Source: Lithospermum erythrorhizon (taxonomy: Eukaryota > Streptophyta > Magnoliopsida > Boraginales > Boraginaceae). From it: DNA of 64,000 nt. Under the pieces are notes generated by a model that made no database searches, was not told the origin of the DNA, and saw nothing but the letters and a program-made list of their open reading frames with translations. The position numbers and the translations under genes were made by a program. Where the stretch lies: contig JADFUC010001469.1 of NCBI GenBank assembly GCA_019722365.1, positions 744,001 to 808,000 of the forward strand. Direction: 5' to 3'. This document shows, one piece after another, positions 27,626 to 40,500 of this stretch. Numbering within the stretch: the stretch's first letter is position 1; every line of letters begins with the position of its first letter.

Positions 27626-28547
27626 TTGTGGCGTAAGCTGAAGTGAGCTCTAATGACTCTGGAGTTATTACTAGTTGATGTCCCCAACAATTGATCAAAA
27701 GATAGTTGTGTACTTGTTAAGCAGGATTTTGAATTGATTATGTTTTGCTTTATGTTTTTGGCAATCTTGGATGACTGTTTTGCTAGTTTGATCTTTGGTT
27801 TCAGTAATCAGTTGACATCTTAAATTATTTAACAGACTCTCCATACCAATTTGTCAATATCCCTGTGATGCTACTCCCATCTATGCTCTTAAACCAACTA
27901 AATACCACACATTTTATACATCCAACTTTCTTGATATAGTTTAATTCATATGAATCTAATCATTCATCCGGCTTGCAGTTATAATAAATTAAATCAACAT
28001 TCCTAAATGCTAAGCCTAGAGTGTGTATATATTAAGATAAATTGATATCTTATTCCAATAATCTTCATTTGGATCGGGTGAACTTAGCTAAGTGTAAAAC
28101 TTAAAAACTGACATAGGCAATGATAATTGATGTAAATTTAGATGAATGTTTTAAAATATTGTTAAGATAATATTTTAATTATTGATGTGAATGGAGATGA
28201 ATAAGTTTAAATGTAACTAAAAATACTATTCACCTAAAATCTATTAACATAGACATATAAAAAAAATACAGAATCTCAAACGAAGTAAAATTAAAATTTC
28301 ACCTTTTTTTCAATCCAAACGTAACTACAGTGGAAATTCTTTAAATTAATAGTGAACTATCTAAAACTATAATTTTTTTCGATTCCGACAATATAAACTC
28401 TTGATAAATTAATAAGTCTATAAATTTATAAATTTTATTATTAATAATATTTGTTTTTTATGGAGGGATAAAGAAAATGTTAAACCCCTAAACGGCTAAA
28501 CCTGTTTATACCCAACTCGACATCTCCATTGAAACCTAGTTGAGAAA
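27626..28547. other. Intergenic RPS13-ICln
   Basis: This holds the RPS13 3' flank and ICln promoter. It is AT-rich, and I see no additional gene or definable element. Confidence 0.5.
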
Positions 28548-30490
28548 ATGTGGAGTGGTCTGAGATTAGTGACTGAAAGAACCACTAACGGCATCGGACA
28601 ACCAATCCTCCATGACGAGGAACTCATGCACGTTCAGCCACGTGTCTCAATCGTATTGGCCGACCACCCTCCTGACTCCTCCGGCACTCTTTATATTACA
28701 AACAAGTAGGGGAGTACTCATTCTTTATCTATATTTATATCTATTTTATTTGTTGAGTTCAATCGAGGTTTACTTTTAAAAATGTTTCTTTAAATATTAT
28801 TTTATTTGTTGAGTCCAATCGAGATAAAATATAAATAAAAATAACCTTCATTCCGTTACACCGGTAAGTTAATGAAATGTAGGTAATCTAGGTGAATCGA
28901 GATGTGAATGCAAACAGTAATACCCCGTGCATGATAAACTTAAAATTTAACTTAGATCCATCCATCTAGGTTCATGACCAATCCAAACGGACTATAAAAG
29001 TCAACCTATATTCGAAACTATAATTCATTCGGTTAACTTTTTAGTTATATGAAATGATCAAAATAGAATACTTTTTATCCTAAGTCAAAATATGTGAGTT
29101 AAATTGAAATGGAGGTAGTGTAAATATTTATCATTTGTTCATTTACTTTTAGTAATATTGTCCTTTTGTGTGTGGGATTGAATTGACTTATCAGGAGAGT
29201 GGTGTGGTTGAGTGATTTGGATAGAGCTAAGGGTTATTCAGTTGATTTTGTGTCGATTTCACTTCACGCTGTGTCGAGGGATCCGGAGGCTTACCCTTCT
29301 CCCTGCATATATGCTCAAGTAAGCTTATATATATCGTTGATTTGTTGGTTCTAATTCTTTTTAATTATGCTTCGAAACAGTGTTTAGTAGTTGTATATCG
29401 ATAACCAACTATTTTCTGAACATATTAAAAGATCGTCCATTTTGTTTTTAAATAATAAAAACTAACAAGATCGTCCAATGTGTTTTCCAATGGTCAAAGT
29501 TATCACTACTAAAATAGTTGATAATACTTATGATACATGTTTGTTCTCAACTGTAGATTGACACTGGAAGCGAGGGTGAAGAGTCGGAAGAGTCTGACTC
29601 GGAGTCTAATGAGATAGACCTTTCAAAAATCTCTGAAATGAGACTCGTGCTACCGGATCCTAGCCAATGTACGATATATATACTTAAACTGTATTCCAGT
29701 GAATACCTTCTCTGTTATTCAGACTGTCTTGATCTATTTTTTGAATCTTTCTAATAGTATTGTTTACATGTTATCTAGTGGATACCATGTTCGGGATATT
29801 TTGCGAATGTGCTGAATTAAATCCAGGGCCTATTGATGGTATTTACAAACCTTCTTTGAGTAGATCTTTCAAAGTTCAAGGTTTCTAAGGTCTAATTTGT
29901 TCTTTACTGAGATTATTTATAATCAGGTGATGCAGACGACGATCAAGGAGAGCACAATTGGGTGTTTAGTGCTGATCAGCTAGAGAGTGAAAGTGCAGGT
30001 ACTTTTAGGTTTTGGAATATGGTTTTTGGAATTTAAATGTCTAAATGCCAATGGTTCATTCGTTTTGTAGTGGTGGATGAATTTGATTGGATCGATCAGA
30101 TTCCTGTTAATGCAATTGGTTCAAATGGGAATCATGATTTGGCGCATACAGTGCTTCAGGTATGACTACTGATTCGAATAAAGTGGAAATGTTTGTGAAA
30201 TATGCTGTTCTCTTCTAGATCTTCCAAAGTTTCTCTATTTTGCGTTACTTATTTGCTACTCCAACTATAATGCTACAAATCAAGAAATGGGCATGTCCCA
30301 CAATACTTTTTTAGGACCTGCTACATTTTCTTGATCCAGTTAAATGAGACCCGTTTACATGAATTCTCACTGTTTTAGATGGATTTAGAACTCATTTTTT
30401 TCGCATTAATTGCAGCTTCAAATTAATGACCAGCGGTTTGAGGATGCTGAAGAAGAGATGAATGATGATGACACTGTCGGTCACCACTAA
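28548..30490 (+). CDS. ICln: ICln / methylosome subunit pICln homologue
   Basis: pICln is a PH-fold chaperone. In animals it holds Sm proteins for the PRMT5 methylosome during spliceosomal snRNP assembly; it was first described as a chloride-conductance regulator. The plant family keeps the fold and is thought to act in the same process. Seven exons join in phase: 28548-28705, 29195-29318, 29557-29668, 29779-29838, 29927-29998, 30071-30159 and 30416-30490, giving 229 residues. Recognisable blocks are EELMHV, GTLYIT, VVWLSDLDRAKGYSVDF, ISLHAVSRDPEAYPSPC, an acidic linker (EGEESEESDSESNE), DTMFGIFCECAELNPGP, HNWVFSADQ and the terminal LQINDQRFEDAEEEM. The acidic stretches are typical and contact Sm proteins in animals. 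The gene sits just upstream of RPS20 in the same orientation. Confidence 0.93.
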
Positions 30491-31190
30491 GCTCTCGGCC
30501 TCCATTTATAAATCTTCATATCCCGTGTTCTTCACGACCATTGTTTACATTAAGCTCTGTGTAAATTATTATGCAACATGTTAACTATTGGCCTTAAGAT
30601 GATATAATTCCCATCATATTCCAAGGTTGTATAACGTGCTAAAATGATCTGCAATGTGCTATGCGCTCTTGGAAATTTGGTTTGATTTTCCTTTGAAAAT
30701 GTTTCATATGTTTTCTACTCAGCTGAATATACTCCGTAATATCTTAGGACTCTACTCTGATGTTTCCAAAAGTGCAAATTGGTTGTTCAATGTATAGTGG
30801 TTTTCCTCTAACGTGCTAAGAATATGTTCTTTGCATTGCTGCAAAAAATGCTTTCAAGATCCAAAAAAAATTAATGTAATCGATAAATACCTGAAAATTT
30901 GGATATATGCCGAAGATATCCAAGAATTAGCGAATTGTGAACTGCATTATTTTTGTGCCGTAATACTCCATTGGATTATAACCGTAATCGATACCTGAAA
31001 ATTCTGGATATGAGATATCCAAAATCCAAAATTTTGACCGAAATAACCCGGAACTGGACCAAAAAATCGAAACCTAATATCCACGTATAAACTATCGGTC
31101 CGGTAATGATTCAATTTTTTTACCCAATATCCAGATCAGATCCGATTCGATCAATAATAGTTTCCCGTTCCGATCCAATTTTTATCCATT
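30491..31190. other. Intergenic ICln-RPS20
   Basis: No gene is supported. From about 30870 to 31190 there are repeated tatccaa/ggatat and ccgaaat strings, like a decayed dispersed repeat of unknown class. Confidence 0.45.
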
Positions 31191-31195
31191 GATAA

Positions 31196-31233
31196 TGGGC
31201 TTTTGCGTGAGGCCCAATAAAGAGAAACCCTAA
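31196..31233 (+). promoter_or_regulatory. Site II plus telo-box module in the RPS20 promoter
   Basis: TGGGCT (31196-31201) and GGCCCA (31211-31216) are site II elements. AAACCCTAA (31225-31233) is a telo-box. This pair is the standard module of plant ribosomal-protein and translation genes. It lies just before the inferred transcription start. Confidence 0.85.
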
Positions 31234-31311
31234 TATACACATGTAGCTATATTTCAATATTCATCATCTCTTTGGCAAAGCTTCTTCTCAATCTCAAGCC
31301 ATTTTCACAAG

Positions 31312-31801
31312 GTATTAATTTATACACATCCCAGAAACATTGTCCAATTTCACATTGTATAAAAATATAGCATTTTCAATTTAGTTTCATAAATTTGATA
31401 AGATTTTTTGCATATGTTGTATAATATTTATTGAAAAATATATAAAGATATAGTTTTTTTTAATGTAATTTGTTTAATTTGATTCAATTTAAGCTATCTG
31501 TGCAGTGTGTTAATTAAGTTCAGAAAGTTTGTTAATTTTGATAATTGAGAACAAAGTAGACAATCTATTTTTGATGTAGAGAGTGTTTTTATTGTATAGT
31601 GTTTGGTTTATAGTATATTAAAATATAGTATTAATATGATAATTTTGATTGAAATCAAAGTTACGTGTGCCAATTATTACTAAGAAGTTGCTACTATTGA
31701 AAAACAAATTGGACAATTGGGATGGAGGTAGTATTTTTTGCTAGGGTTTTATTCGTTTCGAAAGCTGGGGTAAGTAAGAGCTTATTTTGTTTGTTTTGCA
31801 G
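31312..31801 (+). other. 5' UTR intron of RPS20 (inferred)
   Basis: A donor (acaag|gtatta) follows a pyrimidine-rich leader and an acceptor (gttttgcag) precedes the short leader before the ATG at 31819. Leader introns are common in plant ribosomal-protein genes. Near the 3' side (about 31708-31735) is a single Stowaway-like end, gggatggaggtagta. Confidence 0.6.
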
Positions 31802-31818
31802 AAATCGAAGAGACGAAA

Positions 31819-32880
<1,062 letters not shown>

Positions 32881-34744
32881 TCATTAATCTTTGTCAGGAG
32901 TTGAACTTGAACCTGCAATTTTGATGAGAGGATATTATGTTCGTCTTTTATCTTTCGTTTTATCATAGCATCTTCAGAGAATGCCTAATGTTTTTTATGT
33001 AGCTCTATGGTGTGCTGTATCGCCTAACTCTCTATTTCATGATTGGTTTTCTTCTTGATCTTGACGTTCCTATTATGTTTTCGAGTCAGTTTGCGTTACC
33101 ATCTAAGCTGCAGTGATTATACTATGTCTCAAATTAATTATGAAAGACTTTCATAAAAATTCTCGTAAAATCAAGATTGAAGTTTTCCTTTTATACATGC
33201 CAGATCATGAATTAGTAATTACATCCAATTTTCAAAAATAATCCCAAACCTTCCATTTTTTGGTTGAATATTTATGGAATCAATGAAGATAATTCAACCT
33301 ACACAAATTGCAATCATCGTATTATTTGAAGGGAGAATATAGTGTGATCCCAACATATGGTATGAGGGGTAAGCTAACAGTACCCTCCAATATAAAATAA
33401 TTATCGCTAACTTTCAAATTAAATTTGAAAATTAATTATTAATTATTTATTTAAAAATATTTATAATTAGACTTGCCTTTTAAAAATATTTTATGATATT
33501 GATTTTTTAATTTTTTTAATAATATAATTAAAGAAGCGATTGAAGTATTAAAGATTTATCTCAATACGCTGGTAAAATACAATTATTTTGAATTTGAATT
33601 GGAGGAAGTAGATAATAAAGTTTTTCTTCTTCTATTGTTTATGAATGTCTCGATGTTTTAGGGATCCAACACAATGTGCCAAATAGAAATCATTTTAGCC
33701 GACTCCAGAGGATGACACAAAATTCAAAAGGTTAAACATATGAGCATGGCGACGTGAAGTTGCCATAGTTTGAAAAAGACGTCCTGGCGCCACCATGGCA
33801 ACGTGGTGATGCGGCGCCCAAGCGCCTTGGTAGTCTCTGTGGCGGTCCCTTACTTTAGGTATTGCCATGGAGGAGCCATCCCCGCTTTCTGGGATGGTGT
33901 GGCCAAGCGCCAGCGTCAAGAATAATTTAGGAGCTTATACAAAAATAATTAACAACTTGCTTATAAAAGGGTAAAAAAGTAAATTCACACAAAACAATGC
34001 TATTTAATCACACAAAACATCTCCTTTGAATTTCTGTTTTTTTATATTAATATTAGCGAGTGAAATTATTAAAATAAATTAGATGCAAAAGGACAAAAAT
34101 AATCCTGTTTAATCAGGGCCGTCAGATTGGATAAATTACATAACTGCAGCGATCCAATGATCTAACACACTATAAACAAAATGCTAACAAATACTTTGTA
34201 AGCTCACAAAACTGGGCTTGCCAGCGCCACATGTACTTGAAAAAGAATCGAAAATGAAAATTGAGAGAAGAAGAAGATGAACAAGGAAGAAGAAGAATGA
34301 AAAAAGTTGCAGAAAAATATGGGATGTACGCAGCAGGAGAAAACAATAACAATAACTCTTGTACACAGCCTGGCTTTTGCTACATGAAGTGCAACAATTA
34401 TTTACTACTTCCACGATCAGGCAATGATCTTTTTTTTCTTATAATAGACAAAATAACGTAGATAGTATAACGAGTCCTTTTATATGTTTCCATTAGAGAT
34501 GATAGAATCTTTGACTTTACAGCTATGCAAGCTTGGATATATTTTCAAGTTGTTTTCCCATGAATGAGTAATGCTAATCAGCTAATGACGAAGGCATATC
34601 AATGCTTATTTAAGTGCGGAAGAATAAACAACTTCAACTTTCCATTCGATACAGAAATTTCAGGTTACATATGAAGCATGCTGAACTTACCTAGTGTTTG
34701 TTATGAAGGAGGGTAGTAATTTTCTAGCTCATGTACAAGGTTGC
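32881..34744. other. Convergent intergenic region RPS20-LPA2
   Basis: These are 3' flanks of two convergent genes. It is AT-rich except for a GC-richer island at about 33690-33930, listed separately, and a GAAGAA-rich purine stretch near 34265-34305. There is no gene I can name. Confidence 0.5.
33690..33930. other. GC-richer island of unknown origin
   Basis: About 240 bp are clearly richer in G and C than their surroundings, with recurring cgcc/ggcg and catgg strings. A 74-codon open frame exists on the minus strand but matches nothing I recognise. It may be a captured gene or retroelement fragment. Confidence 0.4.
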
Positions 34745-36841
34745 TCAATTTTTACTATTAAATTCTTCATTCTGAAGGTACTTGAAAACTCCATAGGCAA
34801 CAGTTCCAGCAACGAACAAGAACACCGTTGGTGTGAAAGAGGGGTACAGATACTTGACCAAGAAACTATCCCATTCTTCAGGGAGAAAACCTGCAGCCAA
34901 AAGATAGATAAATAGTTCAACAAGAGGTCATTTAAGTGATTCGACGTAAATATATAACTTCACTGGATGCGGAATACACTAGTGATTAATGAACTCATGC
35001 TCCAAATGAAGTCTTTCAACAGTAAAAGCTGGAGCTATATTATTATTACCATAACTTGCAAATGAATTTCTTGAAATCAATCCATGGTCTTAGTGTCGGC
35101 TTTGTGATACTATTGTATGCATGTGCCCCACTTTAAAAGCCCCACTTTAAAAAATTATGCAAGCATACTAACAATGTCCAAGAAAATTTAGAACACACAA
35201 CCAAAAGTATTTGTCAAGTTTTATGAGATTCATACCACCAAACATACGAACAATTAAAAAATATTTGTCAAGTTTTAAATTTACTTCCTTATTAATTTTT
35301 GGTAAGCTCCTTAATTCTTACGTGATTATCATTTGTTTTTCTTTTTAATTATTTGCCTCAATAGACAATAGTCAATTATCATATATTAATTAATTAAATT
35401 TCTATTTTTTTGTGAGATTCTTCACATTATTTATATTTTATACAATTATATGATCCTCATATATTAATTAATTAAATTCTTGTATTTTTTTTGAATACTA
35501 ACAATATTGTATCTATTTATTTTTTTATTAGGAATAAGAATTAATTTAAGTATTTAAAGGACAATATTTCTGGTTGTTTCTATCCATTAGAATATTGTCC
35601 TTCAAATAATTAGATTGTTTGGCTAATGCAATGATTGTTTATAGAATATTGTTGACTATTCATGTTATCTGTCAGATCTAACTTAAAATTTTCAAAACCT
35701 AAGTTGTTAGCACATCGCTTCAATGTCCCAAAGAAAGACTTGAATTGCAAGCATACAACTAAAATGTTTTTTCGAGAAAATTAACAATTTAAGATTTGAT
35801 TGATGATTTTGTTTCAAAGAATTTGCAATTTTCAAATGAATTGTTTTAATTTCGCTTAACAAACTTTTTGAATGAATATCTATATAACTGATTTTATATT
35901 CATATGATTACTTTGTTGTTATTATTATTAAAAGTGACCTCATTTTATATTTAACAAATTATTTGTGATGTGAGACGGCCCTGTTCTTACTAAAGAAGCT
36001 CGGCTAGAATGTTACTCAATACATGCATTTTCAAAATCTCAATGTATTTTCCAGCATAATATTTGTGCACAATATCATTTTGTTAACCTAAGTAGTACAT
36101 TAATCCTTTAAAAGTTTAATAGATACTATAAGAATTTCTTCCCCTTATCTATAAATCTAGGCTCCTAGGCTCTCCACTGGTCACATTCACAAAATTATAG
36201 TGCAATTTGACTTGAAAAATGACATTAAGTAATTTGAAAAGAAGTGTAATTACTCAATTATTGTGATCGTCTACTCTAGTGACCAAGATATATTACTGTG
36301 ATCGTTGAAAAATAAAATCATACAGTAGTTCATAATTAAAGAAGCTAAATGGTTACCCTAATAACATAACACTGCAAGAAATTACAAACAAGAAAAACAA
36401 AGCAAGTGGACTGATCAAAATTAAAGATGAAATCTTGTGTATCATACCTGAGGCTGCAAGAGTGAGGCCTTCTACAAGAATAATTGCACCAAGGCCTAAC
36501 CAAGCAAGAAGAAAAGCACTTTCATTTTGACCTTGCTCCTCAGCTTTAGCTGCCTCTTTTTCTGAAGTAAAAATTGGTTTCTGAACCGGTGATCGCCTAA
36601 TAACAGAAGCTTTTTCTTTCTTCCCCTTCTTCTTAGGCACTACTGGAGTTCCATCTGCAGCACCAAATCCTAAGCCAGTTGAAGAAGATGGGGGTTCAGT
36701 GGTTGTGTTGGTGTCTTCAGAAGCTTGACTTCTGATTGGGAGATGAAGAAGATGGGGTGATGAAGTTCCATGAAAGAGGATATGCGTTTTCTTGATTCCA
36801 GAGAATGTGGAAGGTGATGATGAGTGGAGGAGTAAAGCCAT
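34745..36841 (-). CDS. LPA2: Chloroplast LOW PSII ACCUMULATION 2 (LPA2) homologue
   Basis: LPA2 is a thylakoid membrane protein needed for efficient photosystem II assembly, reported to help CP43 (PsbC) incorporation. Two exons join in phase: 36448-36841 and 34745-34890, giving 179 residues. The N-terminal 35-40 residues are rich in Ser and His with few acids (MALLLHSSSPSTFSG), a chloroplast transit peptide. A low-complexity region with a basic KKKGKKEK patch follows. Then come RRSPVQKPIF and EAAKAEEQGQNE. The first membrane segment is FLLAWLGLGAIILVEGLTLA. The second exon adds GFLPEEWD, YPSFTPTVFLFVAGT (second membrane segment) and a short polar tail. The 1.56-kb intron shows no nested gene. 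It lies next to MIP in the same orientation, an order I also recall from Arabidopsis. Confidence 0.93.
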
Positions 36842-37534
36842 TTTCGGGTTTAGTTATCTCCAACATTTTTATCATCTTATCCTCGTTTCCAAGTTTTTGT
36901 GGTCACGAAAGAAGATCGACATCAGATACTACATACATCATCATGTTCCAAAACATATTTCCACAAACATCGGATAATATGTAATCTTATCCTAAAATAA
37001 TACTACTACATCACAAAAAATAAGATACGGTAAACCATTTTGATATATTAAATTTAAACATATCCAAAAATTCGAAAACATAAAATCTTTGGCTCTAAAA
37101 TAAATGAAAACCAATAACATCACACAATAATATTTATTTTTATTGCTATGATATTTTGAATTTATTCCAAGTACGTAGTATTATCAAATAAAATATTCGG
37201 CGTCCAAAATAAATGACAGAAAACATTCAGATAAAAATGGGGTATTACATGCTACAGGCAAATATGACTGCACTTCCGTGATTCTTCATATGACAGGCAC
37301 AACACTTAGATGAATACTGAAAAATAATCAGAGTATCCTTGATTAAAAACTTCCGTTCCCCGGAATGAATCTATTTCCACGATAAGCGTGAGGTACATGC
37401 CAGCGACATGTGAAGAACCGAGCGACCATCCTGAGCTCGATAACATTAATCGCCTTTCCAGTTTGAGGGTGGGGGTCTGGTGGACCAGGGCCTAGTGTAG
37501 ACTGTAGATATATGATGTGGTTGGCTGGTTGCTA
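36842..37534. other. Intergenic MIP 3' flank and LPA2 promoter
   Basis: LPA2 and MIP are tandem on the minus strand. I see no extra gene or element. Confidence 0.5.
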
Positions 37535-40500
37535 CTATTTGAGCTCCATTTCATTCTGAAGGCAACTAATGTCTGGAATAATACCTCCATTCCGATGTCT
37601 TATGGTACCATTTCCTCCAAGATCAGATAAGATGAGAGCAGGCTCTTTGGCTCCTCCATGCTGCAACATTTTCTCTCTAATAGCAGATCCTGTTGCCAAT
37701 GATAATGGATCATCCTGGCAGATTTTTTGCCAGATAGTTGCTGCAAAGCATCGAGCATACAAGTAACTGTAATAGCCTGCACATGTTGAGAGGCAAATTA
37801 GAAACCATTCATTCCAATGACAATCTATTGAAGAAGAAGCTTGTTTGTTAGCCTGCAAAAGTGAAGGGGTGACATAAAAATCGTGAAGTTCAATGCCATT
37901 TCTATCATCAGTAGCCTCTACGAATAGAAAAGCAACTTAAAGTTCAATGAATTTCACAGAGTTGGCAGAAAAAACTACGTCAAAAGGAACCAATTTGGTT
38001 AGATGGAAATAGAATACCTGCACCATATGTAACAAAATGGCTAAACCGGGTGGGCCAATGTGTCCCCTCCACATTCTTCCAACAAGTATGAATACTTTGA
38101 AGATTTGCAACATCTGCCATCATATCTTTCATAGAGGAAGGCTCCTTACCGTAAAGTTCTTGGTCAACTAAAGAATATAAAATCTGAAAAAAAAAGGAGG
38201 ATGAAGCAGCAAGTCTAAAATCTTTGGACGCCACTTTCCAAAAAAGTTCTTAGTCCAACTAAAGCATATAATTCTCAATAAATACAGGAAAACGCAACAA
38301 ATCAATATTTTATTGTGGAGGACAACTTTCCAAAAACTTCTTGGTCAACTAAAGCAAAAATATGATAGTGAACATTGATTTACCTGACGTTGCAGCTCCG
38401 TCGCAGCGAACATATTTCTAGACCCTAACATTGATTTCACCAATTCCTCAGGTATTACATCACCAGTTGAGTAATGCCGGGCAAACTTGCTCAAAACCCT
38501 GTAGTCCCAGGCATAATACCTGCAAATAGCCAAACAGAAGTATTAGCAAGGTTAAAATGATTTAGCGACACTCTCTTTCCTATTTTGAGTTTCATAAGTA
38601 AAACAACATAGGAATATATAAGAACCCCTAAAATATTTTTATCATTGTCTATCCTCCTATAATTGCAGGACAAGAACTAAATTATTACTCTGCTATTGCA
38701 TCTTACCATTTGGCAAGCCTGTTGGTATGAGCAATCAGCAAAGCAAATAATATACACTAATGATGAAGAACGAAGTGGGAATCAGAAGATAAACACTCAC
38801 TCAAAGAGGTTCGAAGGTGTCTCAGCAAAATCCAGAGCCACTCTGGTACCCGACAGATGTTGGAAATCCTGCATAAAAATTAAGAGGGAAAACCAGAGTC
38901 CTCTGCCATACAAGTAAAATTAATGGATACGATCACAACTACAAGGCAGACTGTTTACCGTTCTTGATAGCAAGGAATGAAGAGCATGACCAAACTCATG
39001 AAACAGTGTTTCCAAGTCAGAATGACTTAACCTCACAGAAGCTAAATTTGATCCATGAAAACTGCAGACAAGAGCAACTACCTGTGGATCACCAAGTCAA
39101 AATCTTTAAAACGTGTATATCAAAGGCACAGCGGAAACATTTTTAAAATTAAATGTTAACAGGAATAAATAACTGTAATTCCTTACTGATATTGGAAAAA
39201 ATGATTGCTTGATACTTTATTCATGAATCCAGAAATGGAACTGAATGATCTAATTATGAATCTTTATCATTCTTTACAACCTACCTTTCTGATATAATAA
39301 ACTTCTACTATGAACATTAGACATTATTATGTGTCACCAGTCTCATAGGGATTGGGGTGAATGCTAAGCAATAATAACAATTGGGAGTTAATACCTATTA
39401 TAATAATATTACCTAGCTAAGGAGCTTGTAGTATTTACTTGTTTCCTTAGCGCACTCTGCTTCCACTACGCCACACCTTCCTGTGCACCTTCTTTCTTTA
39501 TCTTATGAAAGATGTGATACTCAAGTATGACCCGGGGGGATACATGCTAACTATGGAAGAAGAAGAAGAGAACTTCGTATTTTGGTAACTCTGACTCCGT
39601 CATGTTTAACCTTGAATGCTATTAATAAATTCTACAGCAGTAGTCCCTCGGACTCGGTTTCTAACTACAAGAAAGAGCTGGTGGGTACTAAGAATTTGTA
39701 TGTTCTCCAGATTACTAACTGGAAAAAGATTGCATAAAGTATAACTTGTTAGTTTGTCAGTCAAACTGGGGTTTATGAACTCCACAACTGAAGCAGGACG
39801 ACAGATTTAAGTTAGTTCATTTTGATATGTAAGCACTACATCTCAAAATTGTTGTACACGGTTACCAGAATGAGTACGTTACATTCGTAAATGATCTGCC
39901 TCTCAGGCTCGAGAATTATGAAGTTACCATAACGAAGATTAAACGATATCTTGTACAGGAAGCATGAAGTTGCAAAGTGGTGCAAATCCAATCACCGAGA
40001 TGTACCGTTTCCAAGTTCAGAATTACACTAAATCCATGACTCCATGAAGGCATAAAAGCACTAAAATTTCCCGACACTTACAGGAAGCTGATATTCAGTC
40101 TCGGAGATTCTGCGACCCCCTTTGATTGCAAAATGTGCATGGACAGGAGGCTTTCCTTTCCTTGATTTCAAATCAAGGTACAGGTACCCAAGGTCGCCCT
40201 GAAAGGATAAATGGATGTGAAAATTAGCAAACTTAGTCAGATACAAAGAAGTCTCAAGCACACCGCTCAAAAGAATCACTTCAGTACCCCTCCTTGTCAA
40301 GTTAGCATCGCTAAACTAGATTCTACTTATCAAGTCATTAGATATAAATCCTCCATGTATTTTTACTCATAGATGGAAGTTTTAGTACTTAGTGAAAGTG
40401 TGAAACACATATTCATGATAGCATAAAATAACAAGATACATGAGATACATAGAGGCATAGACATACCTCTTGAGGATGATGCAAAGATATCTTAAGCACA

